Shown piece by piece: positions 1 to 8,724 of a stretch of DNA of 64,000 bases (position 1 is its first letter; each line of letters opens with the position of its first letter). This stretch comes from Gilvibacter sediminis. GTDB lineage: Bacteria; Bacteroidota; Bacteroidia; Flavobacteriales; Flavobacteriaceae. The DNA lies in the NCBI RefSeq assembly GCF_028561565.1, contig NZ_JAQQTE010000001.1, positions 1,081,570 to 1,145,569 on the forward strand, written 5' to 3'. Position numbers and translations under genes: made by a program. The notes under the pieces are model-generated. The model saw only the letters and a program-made list of their open reading frames with translations, made no database searches and was not told the origin of the DNA.

Positions 1-52
1 ACGAAGCCTCGGGTTGACCCTAACGACTTTCTTCAATAAATTTTCAACTTTT

Positions 53-1636
53 TTAACGCTGATTCACTAAGTCCATTAGATCTACATCATTTCCTAACAA
101 TACATCATTAGAATTGATGCGTCCTTGGGTATCAGCGTTCTCTAGTTTTAGCACTCCACGTGGACAAACTGCTGAACAGATTCCGCAGCCAACACAACTA
201 GCACGTACAATATTGGCGCCTTTTTGGGCGTAAGCACGAACGTCGATTCCCATTTCACAATAGGTAGAACAGTTCCCGCAAGAAATACATTGTCCGCCGT
301 TGGTGGTGATTCTAAATTTAGAGAATAATCGTTGTTGTAAGCCTAGAATTGCTGCCATGGGGCAGCCCATTCTGCACCATACGCGATTCCCGAAAATAGG
401 GTAGAATCCCGTTCCGATCACACCGCTGAAAACCGATCCAATCAAGAAGCCGTAGGTAGATCGCACCTCATGAGTTTGAAAGATCAATAAGTTGTCTGAA
501 GCAGCACTGAAGTGCAGTCCAATTAGCGCCAAAATGATCACTAAATATCCTATTGCCCCGTAACGAGCGTCTTTTTTAAGTTCGTGTCTTTTGTACTTCC
601 AGATCAATCCGAAGAGAACAGTAAGCACCACACCTACGGTGATCAAGAAAGTGCCGCGGCTAAACCAGTACTGGCTGCCATCGCCTAAATACGAATGAAT
701 AACTCCCGTAGTGGTCACCACAGCGAATACCAATACAGAGTGTACCACCCAGCGTTCCACACGCCACGCAGATCTGGATTTATCGCTGAGTTGTCTGAAG
801 GAGTCTCCGGCAGTTTCGGCTAAACCTCCACAACCACATACCCAGCTACAGTACCAACGCTTTCCGTAACGGTAGGTTAGAATAGGTGTGATCACCAAAA
901 TGGAAGCAATTCCCCAGATGAGCAAGGTCAGTCCAAAGCTCCCGTTGATCAAAAGGGCGTCTACGTTCCACTGGTCAAAAAGGTAGTAGTTCAAGGGCCA
1001 AACATTCTTAAGGTCATAATACGGCAGATCGCCGTTAAGTCGCGCCATGATCTCTGGGATCAAAAAGGCAAAGACCGTTTGAAAGAACATCACGCTACCT
1101 GTACGGATCTTTTCATAACTGTTGTGGCGGTACTTCCAGATGAATTTGATTCCGAAGGCAAGAATAGCCAGTGTGTAAAGCGTTCCGTAAACAAACCATT
1201 GGCTGGCAGGTTGTCCTTTTAAGGCGTAACTCAAAGGATCAAAAAGACCGATGAGCCCTGTATTCTCCGCACCGTCAACGCCTTGCCCCAAAAGCTCCGC
1301 ATAGAAATAGAGTACGATGTAAAATCCAGTTAAGGCAATTCCAGCCACCCAGGCCCAAAAGCCTCGACTCGAAACCGATTTTAACCAAACTCCGTGATTC
1401 TTTATACCCGGAAGGGTGTCTTTATACAAGGATTTGCTGTAAATTATTATTCCTCCGCCTATAGACAATAAGGCTAGGGCCAGCCACAATCCTTGGTTGG
1501 GTAGGCTCACATTAAAGGTTGCCAAGGTTAGAATTCCCAAACCGAACAAACCGAGCAGGGTTCCAATTTTTTGACCTGTTTTCATAGCTACTGGAGGTCC
1601 TCCAGCTAAGCTCATGGATTTATCAACTCTACTCAT
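53..1636 (-). CDS. NapH/NosR-like membrane 4Fe-4S ferredoxin protein
   Basis: This 527-residue multi-pass membrane protein is likely an electron-transfer module. Several hydrophobic segments span roughly residues 25-65, 92-115, 150-166, 182-198, 233-255, 294-314 and 360-400. A cytoplasmic-type CSWVCGC motif lies at 263-269 and CRMGC at 421-425, both typical of NapH/NosR/CcoG-like polytopic ferredoxins. The C-terminus carries two 4Fe-4S clusters of ferredoxin type, CISCGNCSTYC (450-460) and CVGCGICSAVC (481-491). The upstream gene ends 2 bp before it and encodes an FAD-dependent oxidoreductase, so the two are probably co-transcribed and may pass electrons between a flavin and membrane-bound clusters. 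The physiological donor and acceptor cannot be read from the sequence. Confidence 0.8.
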   Translation of the reverse strand: MSRVDKSMSLAGGPPVAMKTGQKIGTLLGLFGLGILTLATFNVSLPNQGLWLALALLSIGGGIIIYSKSLYKDTLPGIKNHGVWLKSVSSRGFWAWVAGIALTGFYIVLYFYAELLGQGVDGAENTGLIGLFDPLSYALKGQPASQWFVYGTLYTLAILAFGIKFIWKYRHNSYEKIRTGSVMFFQTVFAFLIPEIMARLNGDLPYYDLKNVWPLNYYLFDQWNVDALLINGSFGLTLLIWGIASILVITPILTYRYGKRWYCSWVCGCGGLAETAGDSFRQLSDKSRSAWRVERWVVHSVLVFAVVTTTGVIHSYLGDGSQYWFSRGTFLITVGVVLTVLFGLIWKYKRHELKKDARYGAIGYLVIILALIGLHFSAASDNLLIFQTHEVRSTYGFLIGSVFSGVIGTGFYPIFGNRVWCRMGCPMAAILGLQQRLFSKFRITTNGGQCISCGNCSTYCEMGIDVRAYAQKGANIVRASCVGCGICSAVCPRGVLKLENADTQGRINSNDVLLGNDVDLMDLVNQR

Positions 1637-1638
1637 GA

Positions 1639-2943
1639 TTATGCGGTTTGTAATTCTTTGGCGAATGCCCGATTAATATTGTTTTCAAAATGTGCAAAGA
1701 ACTCGGGGTCAAAGTTCGCTTGCTTTAAATGGGACATAACGTAGTCCACATCGCGGCCTTCTGTGAGCCAGCGGTCAAAAACTTCATGACGCATGCGGAT
1801 CCCAAAAGTGTTGATCCCTAAGAACAAGCGCGAGTCTTTGTGATAGGCTACGGTGATACATTTGGTGTCGTCCTCATGGGCCCAGTGGAAGTGTTGTTCG
1901 TGGTCTGCTTTGTTGCGATCACTAAACACCCAACCGTAAGTTTGGTATTCAATATCAAAGAACTTAGCAGAATTGAACCAATGACCGGGCTTGTACTCTG
2001 TAGGATTTCCGCAGAGGGTTTGAGCCAGGGTTTCGCCCATCATTCGACCGGTGTACCACACGGCTTCTATCGGGCGTCTGTTGCCAATGGCTTCTCGCTG
2101 TTCTGCGCAATCCCCAATGGCATAAACGTCTTTTGCTGAGGTCTCCAACAAACGGTTTACTTTGATTCCGCGGCCTAATTCAATGTCGCTGTCTTTTAAA
2201 AAGTCAATATTTGGAGATACCCCTGCAGTCAGTCCAACCAGGTCACAGGCCAGTTCTTCGCCAGTTTCATCAATCACTACTGCGCGAGCGCGGCCGTTTT
2301 CATCAGCGAGGATCTCACGCAGGTTGCTGCCTAATCTCAAGTCTATGTGATGGCTCACAATATGTCGGTTGATCATGCCGCTTTCTCCGCTGGGCAATAC
2401 GCCGTTCCAAAAACTCTCTTCTCGAACTAAAAAGGTCACTGGAATACCACGAGTACTGAGCATTTCTGCCAATTCAATACCAATAAGTCCACCGCCCACG
2501 ATCACTGCACGCTTACAGACTTTATTATTAGGAGCATTGACCTCCAACGCATCTAAGTCTTGTTTGGAATACAATCCTTGTACGCCGTCTAGGTCTTGGC
2601 CGGGCCATCCGAACTTATTCGGTTTGGAGCCTGTGGCCAATACCAGTTTGTCATAGTTTATACTGCTTCCTTCTGCAAATTGCAGGCTTTTTTTCGCAGT
2701 GTCTACAGCTTCCACGAAGCCTCGTTTAAGATCAATTCTATTTTCCTTCCAGAACCAATCCTCATAGGGCTTGGTATGTTCGTATTTCATATGACCCATA
2801 TAGATATACATCAGGGCGGTACGTGAAAAGAAATGGTCGGTTTCGGCAGAGATCACGGTTATTTTATGGTTGGATAACTTGCGGATATGACGCGCTGTAG
2901 TTATGCCGGAAATACCGTTGCCAATGATTACAATGTGTTCCAT
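1639..2943 (-). CDS. FAD/NAD(P)-dependent oxidoreductase (pyridine nucleotide-disulfide family)
   Basis: A flavoprotein of about 434 residues. The chosen ATG at 2943 puts the FAD-binding GNGISG motif at the extreme N-terminus, as usual for the family; an upstream in-frame ATG at 3006 would add 21 residues with no homologous look. A second dinucleotide-binding motif, VGGGLIGIELAE, lies near residue 150. An 'AIGDCAE' motif follows near residue 275, typical of the FAD-binding end of pyridine nucleotide-disulfide oxidoreductases. It has no visible redox-active CxxxxC pair of the disulfide reductases, so a ferredoxin- or rubredoxin-type reductase or NirB-like role is likelier. It is followed 2 bp later by the polytopic ferredoxin gene, suggesting they act together. 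Confidence 0.8.
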   Translation of the reverse strand: MEHIVIIGNGISGITTARHIRKLSNHKITVISAETDHFFSRTALMYIYMGHMKYEHTKPYEDWFWKENRIDLKRGFVEAVDTAKKSLQFAEGSSINYDKLVLATGSKPNKFGWPGQDLDGVQGLYSKQDLDALEVNAPNNKVCKRAVIVGGGLIGIELAEMLSTRGIPVTFLVREESFWNGVLPSGESGMINRHIVSHHIDLRLGSNLREILADENGRARAVVIDETGEELACDLVGLTAGVSPNIDFLKDSDIELGRGIKVNRLLETSAKDVYAIGDCAEQREAIGNRRPIEAVWYTGRMMGETLAQTLCGNPTEYKPGHWFNSAKFFDIEYQTYGWVFSDRNKADHEQHFHWAHEDDTKCITVAYHKDSRLFLGINTFGIRMRHEVFDRWLTEGRDVDYVMSHLKQANFDPEFFAHFENNINRAFAKELQTA

Positions 2944-3137
2944 TTTTGGAGAGTTAGTTGAGCGATCAGTCGTACTTAAAGTTAGTAACATTACAGAGTT
3001 CAGCAATTTAGAATGGCTTTAAATTTTGGAAGCGCTGTAAGGAATTGAAAATTATTACTACGCAAAATTTTTCAAAATATGTTGTAAGTAATGGTTCGTA
3101 CCCTTCGACCTAAAAGGCATCAAAACCAAAAAGAACT

Positions 3138-3851
3138 ATGAAAAGTCTAATCTATATAACACTACTATGGTTGCTGCTTCCAGGGATGGCTGTGGCCCAG
3201 TCTACACAAGAATTCTTTAGTGGATCAGAGCGCTTTTTTGCCGCTCATGTCGCTGACGGAAAAGTAGATTATAAAGGGATCAATGCCGATCCATCTGCCT
3301 TGAATGCACTCTTGGATCAAGCTCGAGATATTAAAGTGAACACCTCAGATGAGGATACCTATCGCGCCTTTTGGATCAACACTTACAACTTGGTAGTGAT
3401 CAAAGGAATCATTGACAATTACCCTATTAATTCTCCACTAGACAAAGCCGGCTTTTTTGATAAGACGAAATACGCCGTAGGAGGAGAAAAGATCACCCTA
3501 AATGATATTGAAAATAAAAAGCTACGTGCCGTATTTAATGACGCGCGTGTGCATTTTGTCTTGGTCTGTGGTGCGCAAGGATGCCCCCCGCTCATCAGTC
3601 AGGCCTACACTCCAGCCAATGTGGATTCGCTTTTGGAACAACAAACCAAACTGGCGGTCAACAACCCAAACTTTATCAAAGTAAAGGGCAAGAAAGTTGG
3701 AGTTTCTGAGATTTTTAAATGGTACAAGGAAGATTTTGTGACGAAGGATCAAACCCTAGTTGGGTTTTTGAACAAGTACCGAACTACACCCATCGCGGAT
3801 GGAGCCAAGATCAGCTATTACAGCTATGACTGGCGTCTGAACGCTCAATAA
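3138..3851 (+). CDS. Secreted DUF547 domain protein
   Basis: A 237-residue protein with a clear N-terminal signal peptide ending near 'GMAVAQ'. The body matches the DUF547 family: an 'FWINTYN' segment, 'GFFDKTKYAVGG', and a cysteine-bearing 'CGAQGCPPL' block. The family has no assigned reaction. A second DUF547 paralogue lies at 10574-11383 inside the arsenosugar operon. The gene heads a plus-strand group of envelope genes (3138-7112) and is separated from the next by an 11-bp-stem hairpin at 3875-3905. Confidence 0.8.
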   Translation: MKSLIYITLLWLLLPGMAVAQSTQEFFSGSERFFAAHVADGKVDYKGINADPSALNALLDQARDIKVNTSDEDTYRAFWINTYNLVVIKGIIDNYPINSPLDKAGFFDKTKYAVGGEKITLNDIENKKLRAVFNDARVHFVLVCGAQGCPPLISQAYTPANVDSLLEQQTKLAVNNPNFIKVKGKKVGVSEIFKWYKEDFVTKDQTLVGFLNKYRTTPIADGAKISYYSYDWRLNAQ

Positions 3852-3874
3852 TACATATCCAAAGTCTTCTGTGT

Positions 3875-3905
3875 GTTCAAGAGTTTGATACGATAACTCT
3901 TGAAC
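3875..3905. other. Inverted repeat / hairpin between DUF547 and beta-barrel genes
   Basis: GTTCAAGAGTT at 3875-3885 is exactly complementary to AACTCTTGAAC at 3895-3905, with a 9-nt loop. There is no T run after it, so it is not an obvious intrinsic terminator. It could be an mRNA processing or stability stem, or a regulator-binding palindrome ahead of the gene at 3935. Confidence 0.55.
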
Positions 3906-3934
3906 CACAAGAAGCACAAACTAAAAAAACAACT

Positions 3935-4807
3935 ATGCAAAAGAAAATATTGCTAACAGTCTTTCTAGGACTGATTAGCTTAGGGCTAAGCGCCCAAGAC
4001 GACGATCAATCAGAAGGTTCAGTAATTCAAACCTTAACCCCTTCTAAATTGATTGGTAAAGGTCAGTATGATCTCAAATGGTTCAACAACCTCTACACGC
4101 AAACAGAGAGTACCTTTTCAGACGGAACGGAGCCTCGTGAAACCTTCTTCACATCAACCTTAGAAGCCTATACCGGTATTGGTGAGAACCGCCGTTGGAA
4201 CCTAGGGGTGATCTTAGAATTTAGAAGTAATGTGATCGCAGATCGCGGCGCCTTAGAGGTGTTTCAATTTGATGGAGAACGCGGAACGGCCCGTTCTGGA
4301 TTGACCTCCATTGCTCCCTCGGTAAAATTTGTTCCACTTAAGAACGTCAATAATTTCTCCATTCAGAGTTCCTTCTTTATTCCTTTGGTAGACAATGAAG
4401 TGGAAGACGGTGTCTTTTTGGATCAAGACGGATTCATTTGGCAAAACCGCTTCTTCTATGACTATACCTTTGAAGGAGGAGATTGGCAGTTATTTACAGA
4501 ACTGAATTCTGAATTGAACTTTGGAGACAAACAGGCCAGTTTTGCCAATAACAGTTTGAGACTTACTCCTGGTGTATTCTTGAGTTACTTCCCAAGCAGT
4601 AAGTTCACCGTACTTGCTTTAGCACAACATTCGCAGTTGATCGATCTGGGAAGTGATTTTTCACAAGACTTTACTGCCGTTGGAGGTGGTGTAAAATACC
4701 AATTGACTAAAGAACTCAATATAGAAGGGCTGTATACCAACTTTGTTCGCGGGAACGATACCGGACTTGGAGAAACCTTTAATATTGGGTTAAGAGCGGT
4801 GTTTTAA
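3935..4807 (+). CDS. Predicted outer-membrane beta-barrel protein
   Basis: A 290-residue protein with a signal peptide (hydrophobic stretch then 'LSAQ'). The mature part has alternating amphipathic strands with aromatic ends, such as 'YDLKWFNNLYTQTES', and ends in 'IGLRAVF' with a terminal phenylalanine, as in many outer-membrane barrels. No enzymatic motif is visible. It resembles small porin-like or transporter-like barrels of Bacteroidota. The neighbouring secreted DUF547 protein, GH113-like lipoprotein and Omp85-like protein form one envelope group on the same strand. Confidence 0.65.
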   Translation: MQKKILLTVFLGLISLGLSAQDDDQSEGSVIQTLTPSKLIGKGQYDLKWFNNLYTQTESTFSDGTEPRETFFTSTLEAYTGIGENRRWNLGVILEFRSNVIADRGALEVFQFDGERGTARSGLTSIAPSVKFVPLKNVNNFSIQSSFFIPLVDNEVEDGVFLDQDGFIWQNRFFYDYTFEGGDWQLFTELNSELNFGDKQASFANNSLRLTPGVFLSYFPSSKFTVLALAQHSQLIDLGSDFSQDFTAVGGGVKYQLTKELNIEGLYTNFVRGNDTGLGETFNIGLRAVF

Positions 4808-4848
4808 CCAGGGGTATTTTGTAAATTCATCTGCAAATAAAATTGTAG

Positions 4849-5862
4849 ATGAAGGCTACCCTAAAGATTTTTATTGTTGGATTGCTCGGTGCGGTGACAT
4901 GGAGTTGCGCCCAACAGCAAAAGCAGTTGATCAATGGTGTGAGTTATGTCGCTGCCAGGAATCCGACAGACAATACAGAGGTACAACATGTGCTGAATGT
5001 CAATGCAAACTTTGCCGCGGTGATGCCTTTTGGGTTTATTCGGTCTTTGGATAACCCGAACATCATTCACAATACCGAGCGACAGTGGTTTGGAGAGACT
5101 CGTGAAGGTGCAACTCAGTATATCAAAGTCCTCAAAGAAAATGGAATTAAGGTCATGGTCAAGCCTCAAATTTGGATTTGGCGTGGCGAATTTACCGGTT
5201 ACATGAAAATGAATTCGGAAGCAGATTGGAAAACTCTGGAAGCCTCTTACAGCGCGTTCATTTTGGAGTATGCCCAAATGGCTGCAGATACCCAAGCCGA
5301 AATGTTCTGTATTGGGACGGAGTTGGAGCAGTTCATTGTAAACAGACCGGAATATTGGAGCTCATTGATTCAGCAGATAAAAACGATTTATAAAGGCGAA
5401 TTGACCTATGCAGCCAATTGGGATGAGTACAAACGTGTTCCCTTTTGGTCAGAACTGGATTATATCGGCGTAGATGCTTATTTCCCCGTCGCGGATAGTA
5501 AAACGCCAAGCGTGGAAGAAGCCAAAGCAGGCTGGTTGCCATGGAAGCAGGAATTGGCCTCGGTAAGTGCGCGAGAAGAGCGACCGATCATCTTTACGGA
5601 GTACGGATACAGATCCACGGACTTCTCTGGGAAGGAACCTTGGGATAGCGACCATACTAAAACGGTTGTGAATCTGGAGGCACAGACCAATACCACTCAG
5701 GCCTTGTTTGAATCGGTTTGGTCAGAACCTTGGTTTGCGGGAGGTTTCATTTGGAAGTGGTTCACCTTTGATGAACGCATTGACGGCGAGACCGACAGTC
5801 AGTTTACGCCACAAAACAAACCGGTAGAAAAAATCATTCAACAACAGTACGGCAAACAGTGA
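4849..5862 (+). CDS. GH113-like glycoside hydrolase lipoprotein
   Basis: A 337-residue predicted lipoprotein (lipobox ending at Cys20, 'VTWSC'). The TIM-barrel-like sequence fits glycoside hydrolase family 113, whose characterised members are beta-mannanases. Candidate catalytic residues are Glu158 in 'IGTELEQF' (acid/base, end of strand 4) and Glu251 in 'IFTEYGYRS' (nucleophile, end of strand 7), with 'KPQIWIW' and 'DYIGVDAYFP' as further strand motifs. The substrate is inferred from the family only; no SusC/SusD pair lies nearby. The gene overlaps the start of the Omp85-like gene by 4 bp (ATGA), so the two are translationally coupled. Confidence 0.75.
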   Translation: MKATLKIFIVGLLGAVTWSCAQQQKQLINGVSYVAARNPTDNTEVQHVLNVNANFAAVMPFGFIRSLDNPNIIHNTERQWFGETREGATQYIKVLKENGIKVMVKPQIWIWRGEFTGYMKMNSEADWKTLEASYSAFILEYAQMAADTQAEMFCIGTELEQFIVNRPEYWSSLIQQIKTIYKGELTYAANWDEYKRVPFWSELDYIGVDAYFPVADSKTPSVEEAKAGWLPWKQELASVSAREERPIIFTEYGYRSTDFSGKEPWDSDHTKTVVNLEAQTNTTQALFESVWSEPWFAGGFIWKWFTFDERIDGETDSQFTPQNKPVEKIIQQQYGKQ

Positions 5863-7112
5863 GAGCAATACTTTGCATGGCGTTTTTGCTGCTAAGCGCA
5901 GCCAGTTTTGGACAAGAGGTCTCTGAGATCGTCTTTCAAGAGAACAAACGCTCTAAGACCGCTTTTTTGAAGAACTTGGTGGAGCTTCGCCCGGGAATGA
6001 AATTAGACTCGGCCCAACTGGAACGCGATGTGAATTTTATGATCCGCTTGGCGGGAGTTTCTCACGCCTATTTCCAAGTGCATCCCAAAGAAGACGGCAC
6101 AGTCAAAGTGGTTTTTGGGGTTCAGGACAATTTTACGCTCATTCCTCAGCTCAATGTCTATACCACCAATGATGATGAATTTGCGTATCGGATCGGCCTT
6201 TACGAGTACAATTTTTTAGGCCGAAATATTACGATAGGCGGGTTTTATCAAGACGATATCTTTTCTTCCTTCGGATTGAATTTTAGAGCTCCTAACCTCT
6301 TTTCACGCAAGTTTGGTTTGGCTGTAAACTTCGGAGACATCACTACGCTAGAACCGGTGTTTTTAGACGATGGAGATGCAGATTATCGCTATAATAACAC
6401 CTCCATTGAGGCCTTAGCGCTTTATCAATTCAATTTCTTCCACAGTGCCCAGCTAGGAATCAATTTCTTTAATGAGGATTACGATTATGTGGATGGAGCA
6501 ACCCAGGATGGAGTTCCCTTGGATTTCGACGTAGATAAGGTCCTTTTCAAGGGTATTTATGAATACCGCAACGTCGATTTCTACTTTCAATATTTAGAGG
6601 GATTCCGCAGTACGCTCAACCTCCAATACGTCTTGAGTTCAGATCCTGTTCTGCCTGATTTTGTTATTGGTTGGAATGATTTTATCTACTACAAACGCGT
6701 GGGTAAACGTGGAAACTGGGCTTCTCGACTACGCGTGGGGTTAGCTAGTAATGACGAATCTCCTTTTGCCCCTTTTGCTGTAGATAACAACTTGAACATT
6801 CGCGGGGTGGGGAACATCATTGATCGCGGTACTGGAGTGATCGTGCTTAACACCGAATACCGCCACACCTTAGTCGACAAAGATTGGTTTGTGCTGCAAG
6901 GCAATGTCTTTGTCGACAGTGGAAGTTGGCGCAATCCTGGGGGAGACCTCAGTGATTTTGGCGACAGTCAGAACGTTCGGATTTATCCAGGTGTGGGCTT
7001 GCGATTTATTCACAAAAGAATCTTCAACGCAATTTTCAGGATTGATTACGGCTATGGGATCTCTGATAAGGCAACCCGCGGATTTGTCTTCGGAATAGGG
7101 CAATACTTCTAG
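5859..7112 (+). CDS. Omp85/BamA-like outer-membrane protein with short N-terminal POTRA-like part
   Basis: A 417-residue protein with a signal peptide ending 'SFGQ'. Residues of roughly 20-95 look like a single POTRA-like domain ('LRPGMKLDSAQLERDVNFMIRL'-type spacing), followed by a barrel with repeated aromatic beta strands and the motif 'LNTEYRHTL' seen in surface-antigen (D15) barrels. It ends in 'GIGQYF' with a C-terminal phenylalanine. Canonical BamA has five POTRA domains and about 800 residues, so this is a short paralogue (Sam35/TamA-like or patatin-associated type), not BamA itself. The stop overlaps the convergent YceI gene by 4 bp. Confidence 0.7.
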   Translation: MRAILCMAFLLLSAASFGQEVSEIVFQENKRSKTAFLKNLVELRPGMKLDSAQLERDVNFMIRLAGVSHAYFQVHPKEDGTVKVVFGVQDNFTLIPQLNVYTTNDDEFAYRIGLYEYNFLGRNITIGGFYQDDIFSSFGLNFRAPNLFSRKFGLAVNFGDITTLEPVFLDDGDADYRYNNTSIEALALYQFNFFHSAQLGINFFNEDYDYVDGATQDGVPLDFDVDKVLFKGIYEYRNVDFYFQYLEGFRSTLNLQYVLSSDPVLPDFVIGWNDFIYYKRVGKRGNWASRLRVGLASNDESPFAPFAVDNNLNIRGVGNIIDRGTGVIVLNTEYRHTLVDKDWFVLQGNVFVDSGSWRNPGGDLSDFGDSQNVRIYPGVGLRFIHKRIFNAIFRIDYGYGISDKATRGFVFGIGQYF

Positions 7113-7678
7113 AATCGATTCGGGAAACTCAGCACACCCTTCAAATTAAAGGCATCTGCAATGGCCTGATCTTTCAGCTTTGTGAAAATACTCGGCGAGT
7201 TATAGGTAATACCGTAGGCCGTACGATCAAGTTCAGCATCAAAAGTTATGGTGATCAGTTTATCGGTAATATTGATCCAAGCTGGAATCTGCTCAGTTAC
7301 CGCTTTATTCTTAATAGACATTACGCCTTGTAATTGACAGTTTCCGTTGTTGAGGTCTACCGGAGCCGTCAGAGTGAAAACAGCTTGAGGAAAGACCTTC
7401 ACATCAAAGAAGTCTTCATTGCGCAAATGTCTTTGCAGTTTTTTATTCTCTTGAGATAGGCTTTTCATATCTACGGCAACGGTCAAGGCGGTAATTTGGT
7501 CGTTTTCTATAGTGATGATGGCCTTGTCAATATCCAAGGTTCCTTCTGGTGCGTAGCTGCCCATGGCTGCCTTACCTTGCCAGGTTAGGGGTTTGGTGTT
7601 TTTGAGTTCGAGGGTTTGTTGTCCCAGTCCCAAGTAAGGAAACAACATCAAAGTGAATAGAAAAACAATAGCTTTCAT
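7109..7678 (-). CDS. YceI family periplasmic protein
   Basis: A 189-residue protein with a signal peptide ending 'GLGQ'. The body shows YceI hallmarks: 'KTKPLTWQGKAAMGSYAPEG' near the start, a beta-rich lipocalin-like fold, and 'LDRTAYGITYNSPSIF' near the end. YceI proteins bind isoprenoid-type lipids in the periplasm. It is the last gene of a three-gene minus-strand operon (8569 to 7109), 10 bp after the preceding stop. The family is often found in stress or lipid-related operons. Confidence 0.85.
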   Translation of the reverse strand: MKAIVFLFTLMLFPYLGLGQQTLELKNTKPLTWQGKAAMGSYAPEGTLDIDKAIITIENDQITALTVAVDMKSLSQENKKLQRHLRNEDFFDVKVFPQAVFTLTAPVDLNNGNCQLQGVMSIKNKAVTEQIPAWINITDKLITITFDAELDRTAYGITYNSPSIFTKLKDQAIADAFNLKGVLSFPNRF

Positions 7679-7688
7679 AACAAGTCTT

Positions 7689-8177
7689 TTAAGGGTTTAA
7701 TAATTGATCGGTGGTGTGAATAGTGGCGAAACCGCAAACGCGCTGTCCATCCTCAGTCTCTGCAATGAAATACCACATGGCCCATCCGCCAAAGAGTCTG
7801 TCATCTGTGCGCCAATTGTCTGTCCAAACATAAGGATGACCTTGCAACAACGCTTGATCTTTGATCCCAAAGCTCTTCTTGAGTTCTTTGAGCGGGTATT
7901 TCTTTCTGAGGTTCCATTGGTCGTTGTAATACAGATAAGCGCCGTATTCAATGATCTTTGCGGGAGCCTGATTGCTCATCACTCCGGTAGCGTGTTTCCA
8001 ATAGTAACGCTCATCAATCTTGACCGGGTGGTTCACTTTAGGGAAGTGCATGACTTCCAAAGCTTGCGGAATCCCTTCCAAGGCTTTCGGGATGAGCCCC
8101 TCGGGCGGGGTGCCGTAATTGACTTGAGCAAAGCTCACGGCAGTTAACAAAAGAATCAGGTGCAGCAAGGTTCTCAT
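7689..8177 (-). CDS. Secreted protein of unknown function
   Basis: A 162-residue protein with a signal peptide ending 'SFAQ'. No family is recognised. It is rich in aromatic residues ('YYWKHATGV', 'WTDNWRTDDRLFGGWAMWYF'), suggesting a compact extracytoplasmic domain. Its ATG overlaps the stop of the upstream lipoprotein gene by one base (TAATG), and the YceI gene follows after 10 bp, so the three are one transcription unit. Confidence 0.7.
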   Translation of the reverse strand: MRTLLHLILLLTAVSFAQVNYGTPPEGLIPKALEGIPQALEVMHFPKVNHPVKIDERYYWKHATGVMSNQAPAKIIEYGAYLYYNDQWNLRKKYPLKELKKSFGIKDQALLQGHPYVWTDNWRTDDRLFGGWAMWYFIAETEDGQRVCGFATIHTTDQLLNP

Positions 8178-8569
8178 TAGTTCTGGGTTTTAGTAGCGAT
8201 CCAAACGGCTAGAAAGTTTCTGTCAATAGCATGAGTAGTGCCGTAAAGCTTTCCTTCTTTGAGGTAGAAGGTGGTGTTGTAAGAACCGCTATTGTCTCCA
8301 GAGACCAGTGCGCCGTATACAATCCCAAGTTGTGTATTCAACTGGCCGTTGGTCAATTTGACTCCTTCTCTGTAAAAGGTGCCTTCAAAACTGTTGCCCT
8401 TGATTTTTTCAATGCGCATCATGGCAAAATTGTCATCCGTGGTGTCTTGTGGACTCATATCGAGTTTCCAGGTGCCAATGAGTTCTTGAGTTTGTGCGTT
8501 GTTCTGTGCGCAGGCACTTAAGGGAATTAAAAAGCAAAGCAGTAAAAGGGTCTTGAATGTGTTTTTCAT
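8177..8569 (-). CDS. Small lipoprotein of unknown function
   Basis: About 130 residues from the ATG at 8569, chosen because it places a lipoprotein signal ('LIPLSAC') directly at the N-terminus; a start at 8611 would add 14 residues without signal features. The mature part reads like a small lipocalin-type beta barrel ('IGTWKLDMSPQ', 'SFEGTFYREG', 'KLYGTTHAID'). First gene of the YceI operon. A candidate AraC-type operator and -7 box lie upstream at 8620-8670. Confidence 0.65.
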   Translation of the reverse strand: MKNTFKTLLLLCFLIPLSACAQNNAQTQELIGTWKLDMSPQDTTDDNFAMMRIEKIKGNSFEGTFYREGVKLTNGQLNTQLGIVYGALVSGDNSGSYNTTFYLKEGKLYGTTHAIDRNFLAVWIATKTQN

Positions 8570-8619
8570 TAGATTGAATTTTTTAAGCGATCTCCAATGG
8601 GTGATTCGCAATGATAAGC

Positions 8620-8670
8620 CAAAGATGCGATAAGATGTGACGCCAATCGTCTCAATTGGAGAAATGAGAC
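8620..8670 (-). promoter_or_regulatory. Candidate promoter and operator of the YceI operon
   Basis: On the minus strand a -7-like CATCTTTG (8620-8627, one change from TAnnTTTG) lies 51 bp ahead of the lipoprotein ATG. Upstream is a perfect inverted repeat GTCTCA-N10-TGAGAC (8649-8670). A third TGAGAC copy lies at 8708-8713. The AraC-type regulator gene ends just beyond, at 8725, and is the natural candidate to bind. Confidence 0.4.
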
Positions 8671-8724
8671 CTGATTGGAAGGTTTTGTTTGGTGTCGTTT
8701 TGAAAAATGAGACTCAGAAAAGCC

